A stretch of DNA of 64,000 nt, taken from Acidovorax carolinensis (GTDB taxonomy: Bacteria > Pseudomonadota > Gammaproteobacteria > Burkholderiales > Burkholderiaceae_C). A program made the translations under genes and the position numbers. The notes beneath the pieces are model-generated. The model searched no databases. It saw only the letters and a program-made list of their open reading frames with translations, and was not told where the DNA came from. The first letter of the stretch is position 1. Each line of letters opens with the position of its first letter. The stretch covers positions 2,101,001 to 2,165,000 of the forward strand of contig NZ_CP021361.1 of assembly GCF_002157145.1 (NCBI RefSeq), read 5' to 3'. Positions 27,879 through 38,100 of this stretch are shown in pieces.

Positions 27879-28046
27879 GCTTGTCTCCTGTGTATAGGTG
27901 TGCAATTTAGTACGTTGTCACTAGTTTCGCATATTTTTTTTATCATTTCAAATAGTGCTTTGTCGTTTCATATAATGGTATTTTGCTGCAAACGCACATC
28001 CAGCCGGCAGCCCATAAACCGCTCCAGCCTCCTCTACACTTGCCGC
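27879..28046. promoter_or_regulatory. Divergent promoter region between aceE and the sensor kinase
   Basis: 168 bases, markedly AT-rich against the surrounding DNA. On the plus strand TATAAT (27971-27976) is a good -10 for the kinase gene, though the -35 is weak (TTTCAA at 27946-27951, 19-base spacer). On the minus strand TACTAA near 27910 is a possible aceE -10. No clear operator dyad was found. Confidence 0.4.
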
Positions 28047-30611
28047 ATGGACAACACCCCCGCCACTGCCCAGCCCGCGCCGGCCGCTCCCATGGCCGCC
28101 CTCGCGCGCAAGTGGCGCACCTGGTGGCGCAGCCTGTCGCCCGCGCGGCAGGACCGATTTGCCGCGCTGGCGCCCTTGGCCGCCGTGCTGCTGTTCATGG
28201 CGGCCATCGTGTCAGCCTTCTGGTATCTGCGAGCCGAGGAAGTCGAGCGCGAACACGAAGCCCTCAAACGCGATGTGGAATACGCCCAGCAACGCGTGCG
28301 CCTGCGTCTGCTGGAACGCCAGGAGCAACTGATGCGCATCGCACGGGACCTGTCCAACCAGGAACTGGATCGCGCCGAGTTTGTCGGCCGGGCCGAATCC
28401 CTGATCAGCCAATACCCCGAGCTGCAGGCCATCACCTGGATCGATGAAAAGCGGCGCATCCGCGCCAGCCATGCCGCCCCCACGTTGGGCAGCAGCGAGT
28501 TGCGCGTGGCCGGCGAAGTGCTGACCCCCGGCGACACCGCAGACGCCTACGAGCTGGCACACGACCTGCTGCAACCCGTGTATTCGCAACCCATCGCCAC
28601 CCAGGGCGACTCCACACCGCTGCTGCAATTGCAGGTGCCGCTGAACCAGCAGGGCAAATTCAGTGGCGTTGTGCTGGGGGAATACTCCACCGACAGCCTG
28701 CTGCGCTATGGCACGCCCACCGAGGTGCTGGCACGCTATGCCGTCACGCTGCTCGATGGCAAGAACCAGGTACTGGCAGGCACGCCCCTGGCCCGCCGCA
28801 ACCCCAGCACCCAACTGCTGCCATGGAGCCCGAGCGCCAACGAGTACGAAGTGCCCGTCTCGCCGGTGGGCAACGGCCTGGTGCTGCGTGCGCAGGCCTA
28901 CCGCACTTCGCTGGGCGTGGTGGGTAACGGCCTGTTCTGGCTGGTGGGCACGCTCAGCGCCATGACGGCCTGGATGCTGATTGCCACCTGGCGACACACC
29001 CGCCGCCGGATGCAGGCCCAGCAGGCACTGGTGGCGGAAACCAACTTCCGCCGGGCCATGGAAAACTCCGTGCTCACCGGCATGCGCGCCCTGGATCTGC
29101 AGGGGCGCATCACCTACGTCAATGCAGCTTTTTGCCAGATGACGGGGTGGAGCGAGGCCGAGCTGGTGGGCCTGACAGCCCCTTTCCCCTACTGGCCAGA
29201 ATCCGATTACGAGGCGCTGTATGCCAAGCTGCGCGACGAAATCAGTGGCAAAACCATGGCGGGCGGCTTTCATGTGCGTGTGCGGCGCAAGAACGGCACG
29301 CAATTTGATGCACGCCTGTATGTGTCGCCGCTGATCGACGCCCATGGCCAGCAGACCGGCTGGATGACATCGATGACCGACATCACCGAGCCCAACCGCA
29401 TCCGCGAGCAGCTGTCGGCATCCTACGAGCGCTTCACTATCGTGCTGGAGTCGCTGGACGCCTCGGTCTCGGTGGCGCCTCTGGGCAGCCAGGAATTGCT
29501 GTTTGCCAACAAGCTCTACCGCCAGTGGTTTGGCTCGCAAACCGTTGGCCACCTGCAACTGGTGGCCCAGGCGGGCGTGGTGCCAGCGGCAGGCAGCAAC
29601 CCGGCCGGCATGGACGATGAGGATGGCCTGATGGGCCTGCCCACCGACTCGCTCACCAGCGCCCGCACCGAAAACGCCGAAATCTATCTGCCCGACCTGG
29701 GCAAATGGCTGGAAGTACGTTCACGCTACCTCAACTGGGTGGACGGGCGCCTGGCCCAGATGGTGATTGCCACCGACATCACCCCGCGCCGCCTGGCCGA
29801 GGAACAGGCGGCCCGCCAGGCCGAGCGGGCCCAGTCGGTCAGCCGCCTGATCACCATGGGCGAGATGGCGTCGAGCGTGGCGCATGAGCTCAATCAACCG
29901 CTCACGGCCATCAGCAACTACTGCAGCGGCATGGTCTCGCGCATCCAGAGCGGCCAGATCACCGAGGAAGCCCTGCTCGCCGCCCTGCAAAAGACGGCCC
30001 ACCAGGCGCAGCGCGCGGGGCAGATCATCCAGCGCATCCGGGCTTTCGTGAAAAAGAGCGAACCCAATCGCGCACTGGCCGATGTGCATTCGATGGTGAA
30101 CGAGGCGGTCGAGCTGGCCGACATCGAGCTGCGCCGCCACAACGTGCGCCTGACGCACTACATCGCTGCGCGACTGCCGCCCGTGATGGCCGACACCATC
30201 CTGATCGAGCAGGTGCTCGTCAACCTCATGAAGAACGGCGCCGAAGCCATCCAGATGGCCAACCGCCCCACGTCCGGCCGAAGTGTGGAACTGCGCGTGG
30301 TACCCAAGCACATCGGTGACCAGGACGTGGTGGAGTTTTCCGTGCAGGACACGGGCAAGGGACTGGCTCCCGAGGTGCTCGAACGCCTGTTTGAAGCCTT
30401 CTTCTCCACCAAGGAAGAAGGCATGGGCATGGGCCTGAACCTGTGCCGCAGCATCGTCGAATCGCACCACGGCCGAATGCAGGCGGAGAACCTCTACAAT
30501 GGTTCCGAGGTCACAGGCTGCCGGTTCTCCTTCTGGCTTCCGCTCGCCAAGCCTGTGGATGCCACTACAGATTCTGTAGCAAACCCACAACCCCCAAGGA
30601 CAATTGCATGA
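28047..30611 (+). CDS. Membrane PAS-domain sensor histidine kinase (FixL/DctB-like)
   Basis: An 854-residue two-component sensor. There is a membrane helix near residues 42-62, then an extracytoplasmic domain of about 230 residues, a second helix (about 290-312), one clear PAS domain (from about 335, ITYVNAAFCQMTGW) and a second PAS-like region. The HisKA domain has H613 in SSVAHELNQPLTAI, with N-box VLVNLMKNGAEAIQ, VQDTGKGL and EGMGMGLNLCRSI. ATG 28047. It overlaps the response regulator by ATGA, so the pair is translationally coupled. The ligand is unknown. Divergence from aceE suggests, but does not prove, a link to pyruvate metabolism. Confidence 0.88.
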   Translation: MDNTPATAQPAPAAPMAALARKWRTWWRSLSPARQDRFAALAPLAAVLLFMAAIVSAFWYLRAEEVEREHEALKRDVEYAQQRVRLRLLERQEQLMRIARDLSNQELDRAEFVGRAESLISQYPELQAITWIDEKRRIRASHAAPTLGSSELRVAGEVLTPGDTADAYELAHDLLQPVYSQPIATQGDSTPLLQLQVPLNQQGKFSGVVLGEYSTDSLLRYGTPTEVLARYAVTLLDGKNQVLAGTPLARRNPSTQLLPWSPSANEYEVPVSPVGNGLVLRAQAYRTSLGVVGNGLFWLVGTLSAMTAWMLIATWRHTRRRMQAQQALVAETNFRRAMENSVLTGMRALDLQGRITYVNAAFCQMTGWSEAELVGLTAPFPYWPESDYEALYAKLRDEISGKTMAGGFHVRVRRKNGTQFDARLYVSPLIDAHGQQTGWMTSMTDITEPNRIREQLSASYERFTIVLESLDASVSVAPLGSQELLFANKLYRQWFGSQTVGHLQLVAQAGVVPAAGSNPAGMDDEDGLMGLPTDSLTSARTENAEIYLPDLGKWLEVRSRYLNWVDGRLAQMVIATDITPRRLAEEQAARQAERAQSVSRLITMGEMASSVAHELNQPLTAISNYCSGMVSRIQSGQITEEALLAALQKTAHQAQRAGQIIQRIRAFVKKSEPNRALADVHSMVNEAVELADIELRRHNVRLTHYIAARLPPVMADTILIEQVLVNLMKNGAEAIQMANRPTSGRSVELRVVPKHIGDQDVVEFSVQDTGKGLAPEVLERLFEAFFSTKEEGMGMGLNLCRSIVESHHGRMQAENLYNGSEVTGCRFSFWLPLAKPVDATTDSVANPQPPRTIA

Positions 30612-31234
30612 GTTTGATTCCGAAAAAAGGCACCGTTTACGTGGTGGATGACGACGAGGCGGTTCGCGACTCCCTGCAATGGCTGCTCGAAGGCAAGGAC
30701 TACCGGGTACGCTGCTTTGATTCGGCCGAAACCTTTCTCTCGCGCTACGACCCGCGCGAGGTGGCCTGCCTGATCGTGGACATCCGCATGGGCGGCATGA
30801 CAGGGCTGGAGCTGCAGGACCGCCTGATCGAGCGCAAGTCGCCCCTGCCCATCGTGTTCATCACCGGCCACGGCGACGTGCCCATGGCCGTGAACACCAT
30901 GAAGAAAGGCGCGCTCGATTTCATCCAGAAGCCTTTTGACGAAGAAGAGCTCGTCGGGCTGGTGGAGCGCATGCTGGACCACGCCCGCGAGGCCTTTGCC
31001 GGCTACCAGCAGGCCGCCAGCCGCGATGCCCTGCTCTCCAAGCTCACCGGCCGCGAAGCCCAGGTGCTTGAGCGCATCGTCGCCGGCCGCCTGAACAAGC
31101 AGATTGCCGACGATCTGGGCATCAGCATCAAGACCGTGGAGGCGCACCGCGCCAACATCATGGAAAAGCTCAACGCCAACACCGTGGCCGATCTGCTCAA
31201 GATTGCCCTGGGCCAGAACACCGCCAAAGCCTGA
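30608..31234 (+). CDS. FixJ/NarL-type response regulator
   Basis: A 208-residue regulator. The receiver domain has acidic cluster VDDDE (14-18), phospho-acceptor D58 (IVDIRMGGMTG), T in FITGHGD and K in FIQKPFDEEEL. The LuxR-type HTH is at the end (LTGREAQVLERIVAGRLNKQ, then TVEAHRANIMEKL). ATG 30608 overlaps the kinase stop. Likely partner of the preceding kinase; possible targets are its own promoter and the aceE operon. Confidence 0.92.
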   Translation: MSLIPKKGTVYVVDDDEAVRDSLQWLLEGKDYRVRCFDSAETFLSRYDPREVACLIVDIRMGGMTGLELQDRLIERKSPLPIVFITGHGDVPMAVNTMKKGALDFIQKPFDEEELVGLVERMLDHAREAFAGYQQAASRDALLSKLTGREAQVLERIVAGRLNKQIADDLGISIKTVEAHRANIMEKLNANTVADLLKIALGQNTAKA

Positions 31235-31242
31235 TTGCTCAC

Positions 31243-31300
31243 CTTTTAATAGCTTGCAGCGCTTATCTACAAAGCGCTACAGGCCATTTTGACCTGTATT
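31243..31300. repeat. Palindromic element between the response regulator and folD
   Basis: Reads TTTTAATAGCTTGCAGCGCTT, then AAAGCGCTACAGGCCATTTT. Arms AGCGCTT (31258-31264) and AAGCGCT (31272-31278). It ends just before the folD start, so the folD leader is made of the element. Confidence 0.8.
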
Positions 31301-31307
31301 TTCTGAC

Positions 31308-32174
31308 ATGACCGCACAACTCATCGACGGCAACGCCCTGTCCCGCCAATTGCGCACCGAAGTTGCCCAGCGCGCCGCAGCCCTCAAGGCACGCGGCACC
31401 ACGCCAGGCCTGGCCGTGGTGCTGGTGGGCGACAACCCCGCATCCCAGGTTTATGTGCGCAACAAAGTCAAGGCGTGTGAAGACAGCGGCCTGCATTCGG
31501 TGCTCGAAAAATACGAAGCCGACATGACCGAAGCCGCCCTGCTCGCACGCGTGCAGGCGTTGAACAACGACCCGTCCATTCACGGCATCCTGGTGCAGCT
31601 GCCGCTGCCCCAGCACATCGATGCGCAAAAGGTGATTGAGGCCATCTCGCCCGCCAAGGATGTGGATGGCTTTCACATCGCCAGCGCCGGCGCGCTGATG
31701 ACCGGCATGCCCGGCTTCTGGCCCTGCACGCCGTATGGCTGCATGAAAATGCTCGAATCGCTCAATGATGGCAAGGGCTACGACCTCAAGGGCAAGCACG
31801 CCGTGGTCATTGGCCGCAGCAACATCGTGGGCAAGCCCATGGCGCTGATGCTGCTGGCCAAGAACGCCACCGTCACCATCTGCCACAGCGCCACGAGCGA
31901 CCTCAAGGCGCAAACGCTGCAGGCCGATGTGATCGTCGCAGCCGTGGGCAAGCGCAATGTGCTCACGGCCGACATGGTCAAGCCCGGTGCCGTGGTGATC
32001 GACGTAGGCATGAACCGCAACGACGGAGGCAAGCTTTGCGGCGATGTGGATTTCGAAGGTGTGAAGAATGTGGCCGGCTGGATCACCCCTGTACCCGGAG
32101 GGGTGGGCCCCATGACCATTACCATGCTGCTGGTCAACACCCTGGAAGCCGCCGAGCGCGCTGCGGGCGCCTGA
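31308..32174 (+). CDS. folD: Bifunctional methylenetetrahydrofolate dehydrogenase/cyclohydrolase
   Basis: A 288-residue cytosolic enzyme interconverting 5,10-methylene-, methenyl- and 10-formyl-THF with NADP. Signatures are the catalytic Lys in [21 protein letters not shown], the KDVDGFH loop, [11 protein letters not shown], and the cofactor site [19 protein letters not shown] 31308. It lies after the two-component pair, from which a palindromic repeat separates it. Confidence 0.96.
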   Translation: MTAQLIDGNALSRQLRTEVAQRAAALKARGTTPGLAVVLVGDNPASQVYVRNKVKACEDSGLHSVLEKYEADMTEAALLARVQALNNDPSIHGILVQLPLPQHIDAQKVIEAISPAKDVDGFHIASAGALMTGMPGFWPCTPYGCMKMLESLNDGKGYDLKGKHAVVIGRSNIVGKPMALMLLAKNATVTICHSATSDLKAQTLQADVIVAAVGKRNVLTADMVKPGAVVIDVGMNRNDGGKLCGDVDFEGVKNVAGWITPVPGGVGPMTITMLLVNTLEAAERAAGA

Positions 32175-32241
32175 AGCCCGCCGCCGCGTCCCGGAGGCCT
32201 CGCAACTTGAACCCGCGCCGCGAGGCGCCATCTAGAAACGC

Positions 32242-34287
32242 ATGAGCAACGCCCTCCTCGACTTCTCCGACCTTCCCCAGTTTGACCGCATCACTCCCGC
32301 CGACGTTGCCCCGGCCATCGACGTGTTGCTGGAAAAGGCCAACGCGGCCCTTGAAACGGTTACTGCCACCGATTTTCCGGCCCGCTGGGATGCCATTGCG
32401 AAGGTGCTGGACGTCGCCACGGAGCATCTGGGCACCGCTTGGGGGGCTATCAGCCACCTGAACAGTGTGGCCGACACACCAGAACTGCGGGCCGCCTACA
32501 ACGCGGCCTTGCCCCGGGTCACCGAGTTCTGGACCCGCCTCGGCGCCGATGAGCGCCTGTATGCCAAGTACAAGGCCATTGACCCCGCCACGCTGACCCC
32601 TGAGCAGCGCCAGGCCCACAAGAACGCCGTGCGCAATTTTGTGCTCAGTGGCGCCGAGCTCACCGGGGCTGCGAAAGAGCGCTTTGCGCAGATCCAGGAA
32701 CGGCAGGCCGAGCTGAGCCAGAAGTTCAGCGAAAACGCGCTCGACGCCACCGACGCGTTTGCCTACTACGCCACGGCAGAAGAACTCGATGGCGTGCCCG
32801 CCGACGTACAGCAAGCAGCGCTGGCGGCGGCCCAGGCCGAAGGCAAGAGCGGCTACAAGCTCACGCTCAAGATGCCCTGCTACCTGCCGGTGATGCAGTT
32901 CGCCACCCACAGCGCGCTGCGCGAAACGATGTACCGTGCCTATGTGACGCGCGCCTCCGATCAGGCCGAAGGCGATGCCCGGCGTTTTGACAACTCGGCA
33001 CTCATCCGTGAAATCCTCGTGTTGCGCCGCGAGGAGGCGCGCCTTCTGGGTTACGACAATTTCGGTCAGGTTTCGGTGGTGCCCAAGATGGCTCAGTCCC
33101 CCGACGAAGTGGTGACCTTCCTGCGTGACCTGGCGCGTCGCGCCCGCCCCTATGCCGAAAAGGACGTTGCCGATCTGCGCGACTTTGCGGCCAGCGAATT
33201 GGGCCTGCAGGACCCACAGGCTTGGGACTGGTCCTACCTTGCCGAGAAGCTCAAGGAAGCGCGCTACGCCTTCAGCGAGCAGGAAGTCAAAAAATACTTT
33301 ACGGCCCCCAAGGTGTTGGCGGGTCTTTTCAAGATCATCGAAACGCTGTTCGAGGTCAGCATCTGCCGCGACAGCGCCCCCGTGTGGCACCCTGCCGTCG
33401 AGTTCTATCGCATTGAACGCAACGGCCCCAACGGCACGGAACTGGTGGGCCAGTTCTATCTCGACCAGCCCGCCCGCACCGGTAAACGCGGTGGCGCCTG
33501 GATGGACGATGTGCGCACCCGCTGGTTGCGCCCCGACACCGGGGTGCTGCAGACCCCGGTGGCGCATCTGGTGTGCAATTTTGCCGACGGTGTGGATGGC
33601 AAACCGCCGCTGCTCACGCATGACGATGTGATCACGCTGTTTCATGAATTCGGCCACGGCTTGCACCACATGCTGACGCAGGTGAACGAACGCGACGTAT
33701 CGGGCATCAGCGGTGTGGAGTGGGATGCCGTCGAGTTGCCCAGCCAGTTCATGGAGAACTTCTGCTGGGAGTGGGACGTGCTGCGCAACATGACCGCCCA
33801 TGTCGATACCGGGGCGCCGCTGCCCCGCGAACTGTTCGACAAGATGACGGCGGCCAAGAACTTCCAGAGCGGCATGGGCACGCTGCGCCAGATCGAGTTT
33901 GCCCTCTTCGACATGCTGCTGCACACCGACCACGATCCCGCCGAGGATTTCATGCCCCTGCTGGCCGAAGTCCGCAGCGAAGTGGCGGTGCTGCCACCCC
34001 CTTCATTCAGCCGCACGGCCCACACCTTCAGCCATATCTTTGCTGGCGGCTATGCCGCAGGCTATTACAGCTACAAATGGGCGGAAGTGCTGAGCGCCGA
34101 TGCCTATGCGGCCTTTGAGGAAACCTCCGGCAGCGATGGCCTGCCCAGCACCGAAACGGGCCGCCGCTACCGTAAAGCCATTCTTGAGGCGGGCGGCAGT
34201 CGCCCGGCCATGGAATCCTTCAAAGCGTTCCGTGGCCGCGAGCCCAGCCTGGATGCACTGCTGCGACACCAGGGCATGGCAGACTAG
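32242..34287 (+). CDS. prlC: M3-family oligopeptidase A
   Basis: A 681-residue zinc metallopeptidase degrading cytosolic oligopeptides, including signal-peptide fragments. The HExxH zinc site is LFHEFGHGLHHML (around residue 470), with the third ligand Glu in the downstream helix. Length matches E. coli OpdA. ATG 32242, 67 bases after folD on the same strand. Confidence 0.94.
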   Translation: MSNALLDFSDLPQFDRITPADVAPAIDVLLEKANAALETVTATDFPARWDAIAKVLDVATEHLGTAWGAISHLNSVADTPELRAAYNAALPRVTEFWTRLGADERLYAKYKAIDPATLTPEQRQAHKNAVRNFVLSGAELTGAAKERFAQIQERQAELSQKFSENALDATDAFAYYATAEELDGVPADVQQAALAAAQAEGKSGYKLTLKMPCYLPVMQFATHSALRETMYRAYVTRASDQAEGDARRFDNSALIREILVLRREEARLLGYDNFGQVSVVPKMAQSPDEVVTFLRDLARRARPYAEKDVADLRDFAASELGLQDPQAWDWSYLAEKLKEARYAFSEQEVKKYFTAPKVLAGLFKIIETLFEVSICRDSAPVWHPAVEFYRIERNGPNGTELVGQFYLDQPARTGKRGGAWMDDVRTRWLRPDTGVLQTPVAHLVCNFADGVDGKPPLLTHDDVITLFHEFGHGLHHMLTQVNERDVSGISGVEWDAVELPSQFMENFCWEWDVLRNMTAHVDTGAPLPRELFDKMTAAKNFQSGMGTLRQIEFALFDMLLHTDHDPAEDFMPLLAEVRSEVAVLPPPSFSRTAHTFSHIFAGGYAAGYYSYKWAEVLSADAYAAFEETSGSDGLPSTETGRRYRKAILEAGGSRPAMESFKAFRGREPSLDALLRHQGMAD

Positions 34288-34328
34288 CCGTTCTTTTGCA
34301 CCGACGCTGCTTTATCAGGAGATCAACC

Positions 34329-34982
34329 ATGCGCGAACTGTTGTGTACACCCGTGCTGGCCTCGTTGCTGCTGGTTCTGGCAGGTGCCGGGGCGCAGGCC
34401 CAGACTGTGTACCGTATTGTCGGCCCCGATGGAAAGGTGACCTTCTCCGACCGGGCTCCCGACAACAATGCCAAGCCGGCACAAATCGCCGCGCAGGGGC
34501 CGGCCACCACGGGCGCCGCTCTGCCCTACGAGCTGCAGCAGATCGCCACGCGCTTCCCGGTCACGCTCTACACCGGCAGTGACTGCGCTCCCTGCAACAG
34601 TGCGCGCAATCTGTTGGTGGGGCGCGGCATTCCCTTTGCCGAGCGCACCATCACCACCAATGAAGACATTGATGCGCTGCAGCGCATGAGTGGCGGCAGC
34701 GGACTACCGTTCGGCACGATCGGCGGCCAGCAGCTGGCGGGGTTTTCTGACACCGAGTGGACGCAGTACCTGGACGCTGCCGGATATCCCAGGCAGTCAC
34801 AGTTGCCGTCGAACTACCGCCGCCCACCCGCTGCGCCCCTGGTGGCCGTCAAGGCAGTACAACCTGCTGCGGCCGATGCGCCGGCAACCAAGAGGCCAGC
34901 GGAGCGCCAGCGCCCCGCCCTGCCGCGGACGGCCCCACGCCCAGCAACCCGGCGGGTATCCGCTTCTAAAACCCGCTGCTGA
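34329..34982 (+). CDS. Exported glutaredoxin-like protein with DUF4124 segment
   Basis: A 217-residue protein. It has a signal peptide (residues 1-24), then a DUF4124-like segment (TVYRIVGPDGKVTFSDRAP), then a glutaredoxin-like domain (VTLYTGSDCAPCNSARNLL with a CAPC active site near residues 84-87, and GGSGLPFGTIGGQQLAGF). A basic, Pro-rich tail follows. It probably acts as a periplasmic thiol protein; substrates are unknown. ATG 34329 has GGAG upstream. It is downstream of prlC and convergent with rpiA. Confidence 0.82.
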   Translation: MRELLCTPVLASLLLVLAGAGAQAQTVYRIVGPDGKVTFSDRAPDNNAKPAQIAAQGPATTGAALPYELQQIATRFPVTLYTGSDCAPCNSARNLLVGRGIPFAERTITTNEDIDALQRMSGGSGLPFGTIGGQQLAGFSDTEWTQYLDAAGYPRQSQLPSNYRRPPAAPLVAVKAVQPAAADAPATKRPAERQRPALPRTAPRPATRRVSASKTRC

Positions 34983-35024
34983 GGCAGGCATGGCCCGGCA
35001 TGGCCATGCCACCATGCAGGAATT

Positions 35025-35717
35025 TCAGTAGGTGAAGGTCTTCACCATGCCCTGTGCCGTTCCCACAAGGCACACCGATGCTTTCTGGTGCGCAAACACT
35101 CCCACCGTCACCACACCGGGCCATTGGTTCACATCGGACTCGAACGCCGATGGATCCTTGATGGACAGGCCCGTGACGTCCAGTATCTGCTGGCCGTTGT
35201 CGGTGACCAGCGGTTGCCCATCCTTCAGGCGCAACCGTGCCACGCCACCCAGCGCGGCAAAGCGTCGCGTGATGTGTTGCACTGCCATCGGAATTACCTC
35301 CACCGGCAATGGGAAACGTCCCAATGTCGGGACTAGCTTGGACTCATCGACGATGCAGACGAACCGGCTGGCCAGGGCCGCTACGATCTTCTCGCGCGTC
35401 AGTGCGGCACCGCCGCCCTTGACCATGTAACCCTGCCTATCGATTTCATCGGCGCCGTCGATGTATACCGCCAGAGATTCCACCTCATTGGCATCAAACA
35501 CTGCGATTCCAAGCGCCTTGAGCCGCTCGGTACTGGCCACCGAGCTGGACACAGCGCCGCTGATCTCATTCTTCATGCCCGCCAGGGCGTCGATGAACTT
35601 GTTGACGGTGGAGCCGGTGCCCACCCCCACAATGCCACCCGGCACCACGTATTGCAGCGCTGCCTGACCCACAAGGGCCTTGAGTTCGTCTTGGGTCAGA
35701 GGGGAGGAATTCGTCAT
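35025..35717 (-). CDS. rpiA: Ribose-5-phosphate isomerase A
   Basis: A 230-residue pentose-phosphate enzyme interconverting ribose-5-P and ribulose-5-P. Motifs are the phosphate loop [22 protein letters not shown], and [14 protein letters not shown] holding the catalytic residues. ATG 35717. Divergent from pyrD with only about 38 bases between the starts. Confidence 0.95.
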   Translation of the reverse strand: MTNSSPLTQDELKALVGQAALQYVVPGGIVGVGTGSTVNKFIDALAGMKNEISGAVSSSVASTERLKALGIAVFDANEVESLAVYIDGADEIDRQGYMVKGGGAALTREKIVAALASRFVCIVDESKLVPTLGRFPLPVEVIPMAVQHITRRFAALGGVARLRLKDGQPLVTDNGQQILDVTGLSIKDPSAFESDVNQWPGVVTVGVFAHQKASVCLVGTAQGMVKTFTY

Positions 35718-35755
35718 GGGGGAGAATTAGAGGATATTCGTTGAATTATCCCTCC

Positions 35756-36838
35756 ATGTCATTGATCCCCTACGCTCTTACCCGCCCCTTTCTTTTTGGC
35801 ATGGATGCCGAAGCTGCCCACGAGCTCACCATGGGCATGCTTGCGCGGGGCCAGCACACCCCCATGCAATGGGCTTGGTGCAACGAAACAGTGGACGACC
35901 CCATCGAGCTGGCCGGGCTGACCTTTCCCAACCGGGTGGGCATGGCGGCAGGCCTGGACAAGAATGCCCGCTGCATCGACGCCCTGGGCGCCATGGGTTT
36001 CGGGTTTGTGGAAGTGGGCACAGTCACACCCAAGGGACAGCCGGGCAACCCCAGACCCCGCATGTTCCGCCTGCCCGAGGCCCGGGCCCTGATCAACCGG
36101 CTGGGCTTCAACAACGATGGCCTGGATGTGTTCATTCACAACGTGCAGCAGGCCCAGTTTCGCACCCAGAAACGCAAGCACCCCATGTTGCTGGGCCTGA
36201 ACATCGGCAAGAACGCCAGCACGCCGATTGAAAATGCCACCAGCGATTACCTCACCTGTCTGGAAGGCGTGTACCCGCACGCCGATTACGTGACGGTCAA
36301 TATCAGTTCACCGAACACGCAGAACCTGCGCGCACTGCAAAGCGATGCAGCACTCGATGCCCTGCTGGGCGCCATTGCAGAACGCCGGGAAACACTGGCC
36401 GTGCAACACACCCAAACAGACGGCAAAGGCGCCACCAAGGCGCGCCGTGTGCCGATCTTCGTCAAGATAGCCCCGGACCTTGACGAGGCGCAGGTGTCGG
36501 TGATCGCCGCCACGCTGCAACGTCACGGCATGGACGGCGTGATCGCCACCAACACCACCATCAGCCGGGACGCCGTCAAGGGCTTGCCCCATGCCAATGA
36601 ACTGGGCGGACTCAGCGGCGCACCCGTGCTGGAGGCCAGCAACCAGGTCATCCGCCAACTGCGCGCCGCGCTGGGAAGCCGTTTCCCGATCATCGGAGTG
36701 GGCGGCATCCTGAGCGCCGAAGACGCCCTGAGCAAAATCCGCGCTGGAGCAGACGTGGTGCAGATTTACACCGGCCTCATTTATGAAGGACCCGCACTCG
36801 TCGCGAAGGCAGCGCGCGCCATCAAGGCGATGGGCTGA
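35756..36838 (+). CDS. pyrD: Quinone-linked dihydroorotate dehydrogenase (class 2)
   Basis: A 360-residue membrane-associated FMN enzyme oxidising dihydroorotate in pyrimidine synthesis. Class 2 features are the N-terminal helical extension, [20 protein letters not shown], the catalytic Ser region [14 protein letters not shown], and the FMN phosphate site [20 protein letters not shown] list ATG 35756. A TTG at 35741 in the same frame has a better-placed AGGA (35731-35734, 6 bases away) and could be the true start, adding five residues. Confidence 0.94.
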   Translation: MSLIPYALTRPFLFGMDAEAAHELTMGMLARGQHTPMQWAWCNETVDDPIELAGLTFPNRVGMAAGLDKNARCIDALGAMGFGFVEVGTVTPKGQPGNPRPRMFRLPEARALINRLGFNNDGLDVFIHNVQQAQFRTQKRKHPMLLGLNIGKNASTPIENATSDYLTCLEGVYPHADYVTVNISSPNTQNLRALQSDAALDALLGAIAERRETLAVQHTQTDGKGATKARRVPIFVKIAPDLDEAQVSVIAATLQRHGMDGVIATNTTISRDAVKGLPHANELGGLSGAPVLEASNQVIRQLRAALGSRFPIIGVGGILSAEDALSKIRAGADVVQIYTGLIYEGPALVAKAARAIKAMG

Positions 36839-36916
36839 CCGGCTGAATTAGGGGGCGACAGACGAGGCATTGCGCCCCGTCGTCGGGAACCTCCTTCGCT
36901 CCAGCGCTACTGCGCT

Positions 36917-37225
36917 CTAGCGCCGCAGGCGCATCACCAGCGGTAGCACCACCCCGGCCCACCGGATCAGCCGCCGTGGACCGGTTGCAATGGCCACGCC
37001 AGCCAGAGCAGCCACGGCCGCGGGGTGCTGGCGGGCAAAGGCAATGGCGCGAGTCAGCAACGGGGCATCGGCATCCTCTGTCCCCGCCACGGCCGCCAAG
37101 GCCTGGGACTGCAACCGGGCGGCGCGGCGAGCGCGCAAACGCTCGCGCTGTACGGCAATGCGGTCCAGCACCTGCTGCTGCGCTGCCGTTGCGTGCACTG
37201 GCAAAGCCGGTTCGGAAGTCTTCAC
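36917..37225 (-). CDS. Small YqjK-like protein
   Basis: A 102-residue protein with an N-terminal Gln/Arg-rich helix (QQQVLDRIAVQRERLRARRA) and a hydrophobic C-terminal half (AVAALAGVAIATGP...), like the YqjK component of yqjDEK loci. The start is GTG 37225, overlapping the stop of the YqjE-like gene (GTGA). The function is unknown; probably an envelope stress protein. Confidence 0.65.
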   Translation of the reverse strand: MKTSEPALPVHATAAQQQVLDRIAVQRERLRARRAARLQSQALAAVAGTEDADAPLLTRAIAFARQHPAAVAALAGVAIATGPRRLIRWAGVVLPLVMRLRR

Positions 37226-37617
37226 AAGCGCTCCTTGATTTCACGCCAGTCTTGCGACAACTCGCGCCGGGTCAGCGCAAAGCCACTGCCTGTACTGCGC
37301 ACCACCGAAGCGAGCTTGATGATGGCAAAAAACCAGGCCACCAGCCAGACACCTGCTACCACCCATGCAACCAGCATGCGATTCGGCGTGTCCCAGAACT
37401 GCACCAGCACCGCCATCGACAACAGCACCAGGGTCACCACGGTAAGCCCCGCCACGGCAACCAACAGCACCAGCAATTGCTGCAAGCGCCGCTTCTGGTC
37501 CAGCCACTCCAGGCGTGCCAGTTCCAGCCGGTCTTCTGCGGCGATGGCGCCTTCGATGACATTCGCCCGCCAGCGCGCCGCGAATGCCTCCAGCCCAAGC
37601 AGGGAGAGCCAGTTCAT
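37222..37617 (-). CDS. YqjE-like phage-holin-family membrane protein
   Basis: A 131-residue protein with two strong membrane helices (about residues 46-70 and 82-104) between charged amphipathic ends. The pattern matches the phage_holin_3_6/YqjE family. Middle gene of a three-gene cluster with DUF883 and YqjK-like proteins. ATG 37617. Confidence 0.78.
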   Translation of the reverse strand: MNWLSLLGLEAFAARWRANVIEGAIAAEDRLELARLEWLDQKRRLQQLLVLLVAVAGLTVVTLVLLSMAVLVQFWDTPNRMLVAWVVAGVWLVAWFFAIIKLASVVRSTGSGFALTRRELSQDWREIKERL

Positions 37618-37656
37618 AGGTACCGTCCCTGCATGAGCGGGATGGACGACAGTTGA

Positions 37657-37959
37657 TCAGCGCCGCGCAAGCAAAAAGCCCACCAGAGCGCCCACGGCCA
37701 ACGCCGCACTGGCCACGCGCCATGGCTCGTCGTGCGCGTAGCGGTCGGCCGCCAAGGCGGCGTCTTTGGCCTGGCGTGCAGCCTCTTGGGCCGCGCGCAC
37801 TGCCGATTCCCGCACCGAATGCATGCCGTCGTCGATACGCTGGCGAAGCACCTTGATCTCGGGAAAGGAATCCAGATCCCTGCTGGCCAACAAGCCGCGC
37901 AAATCGGATACGAGTTTTTCAAGTTCGCCCTGGGTGGTGGTGGTGTCAGAAGCAGTCAT
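37657..37959 (-). CDS. DUF883-family (YqjD/ElaB-like) membrane-anchored protein
   Basis: A 100-residue protein with a long amphipathic helix (residues 12-75) and a C-terminal membrane helix (VASAALAVGALVGFLLARR). This is the YqjD/ElaB pattern of a C-tail-anchored protein, whose E. coli members bind ribosomes in stationary phase. ATG 37959 with GAAAGG upstream. First gene of the trio. Confidence 0.82.
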   Translation of the reverse strand: MTASDTTTTQGELEKLVSDLRGLLASRDLDSFPEIKVLRQRIDDGMHSVRESAVRAAQEAARQAKDAALAADRYAHDEPWRVASAALAVGALVGFLLARR

Positions 37960-38100
37960 AAAGGCCTTTCGTTGCAATAAAGGAGCAGCGGCTGCAGAGC
38001 AGATGCTGCAGCAGCTTGTGGACCATCTTAGCGACATGCCCAGAAACCGTCACGCCGCATGGTCGCTAAACGTTACCAAAAGACCGGGATTTGACGCATG

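Noticed and set aside
34983..35010. GGCATGGC/GCCATGCC hairpin between the glutaredoxin-like gene and rpiA
   Set aside because: No T-run on either strand; such hairpins are frequent by chance in GC-rich DNA.
38029..38066. Inverted repeat TTAGCGAC ... GTCGCTAA with about 20 bases between
   Set aside because: It lies after the LhgO-like gene but has no T-run and a long loop; too weak to call a terminator or operator.
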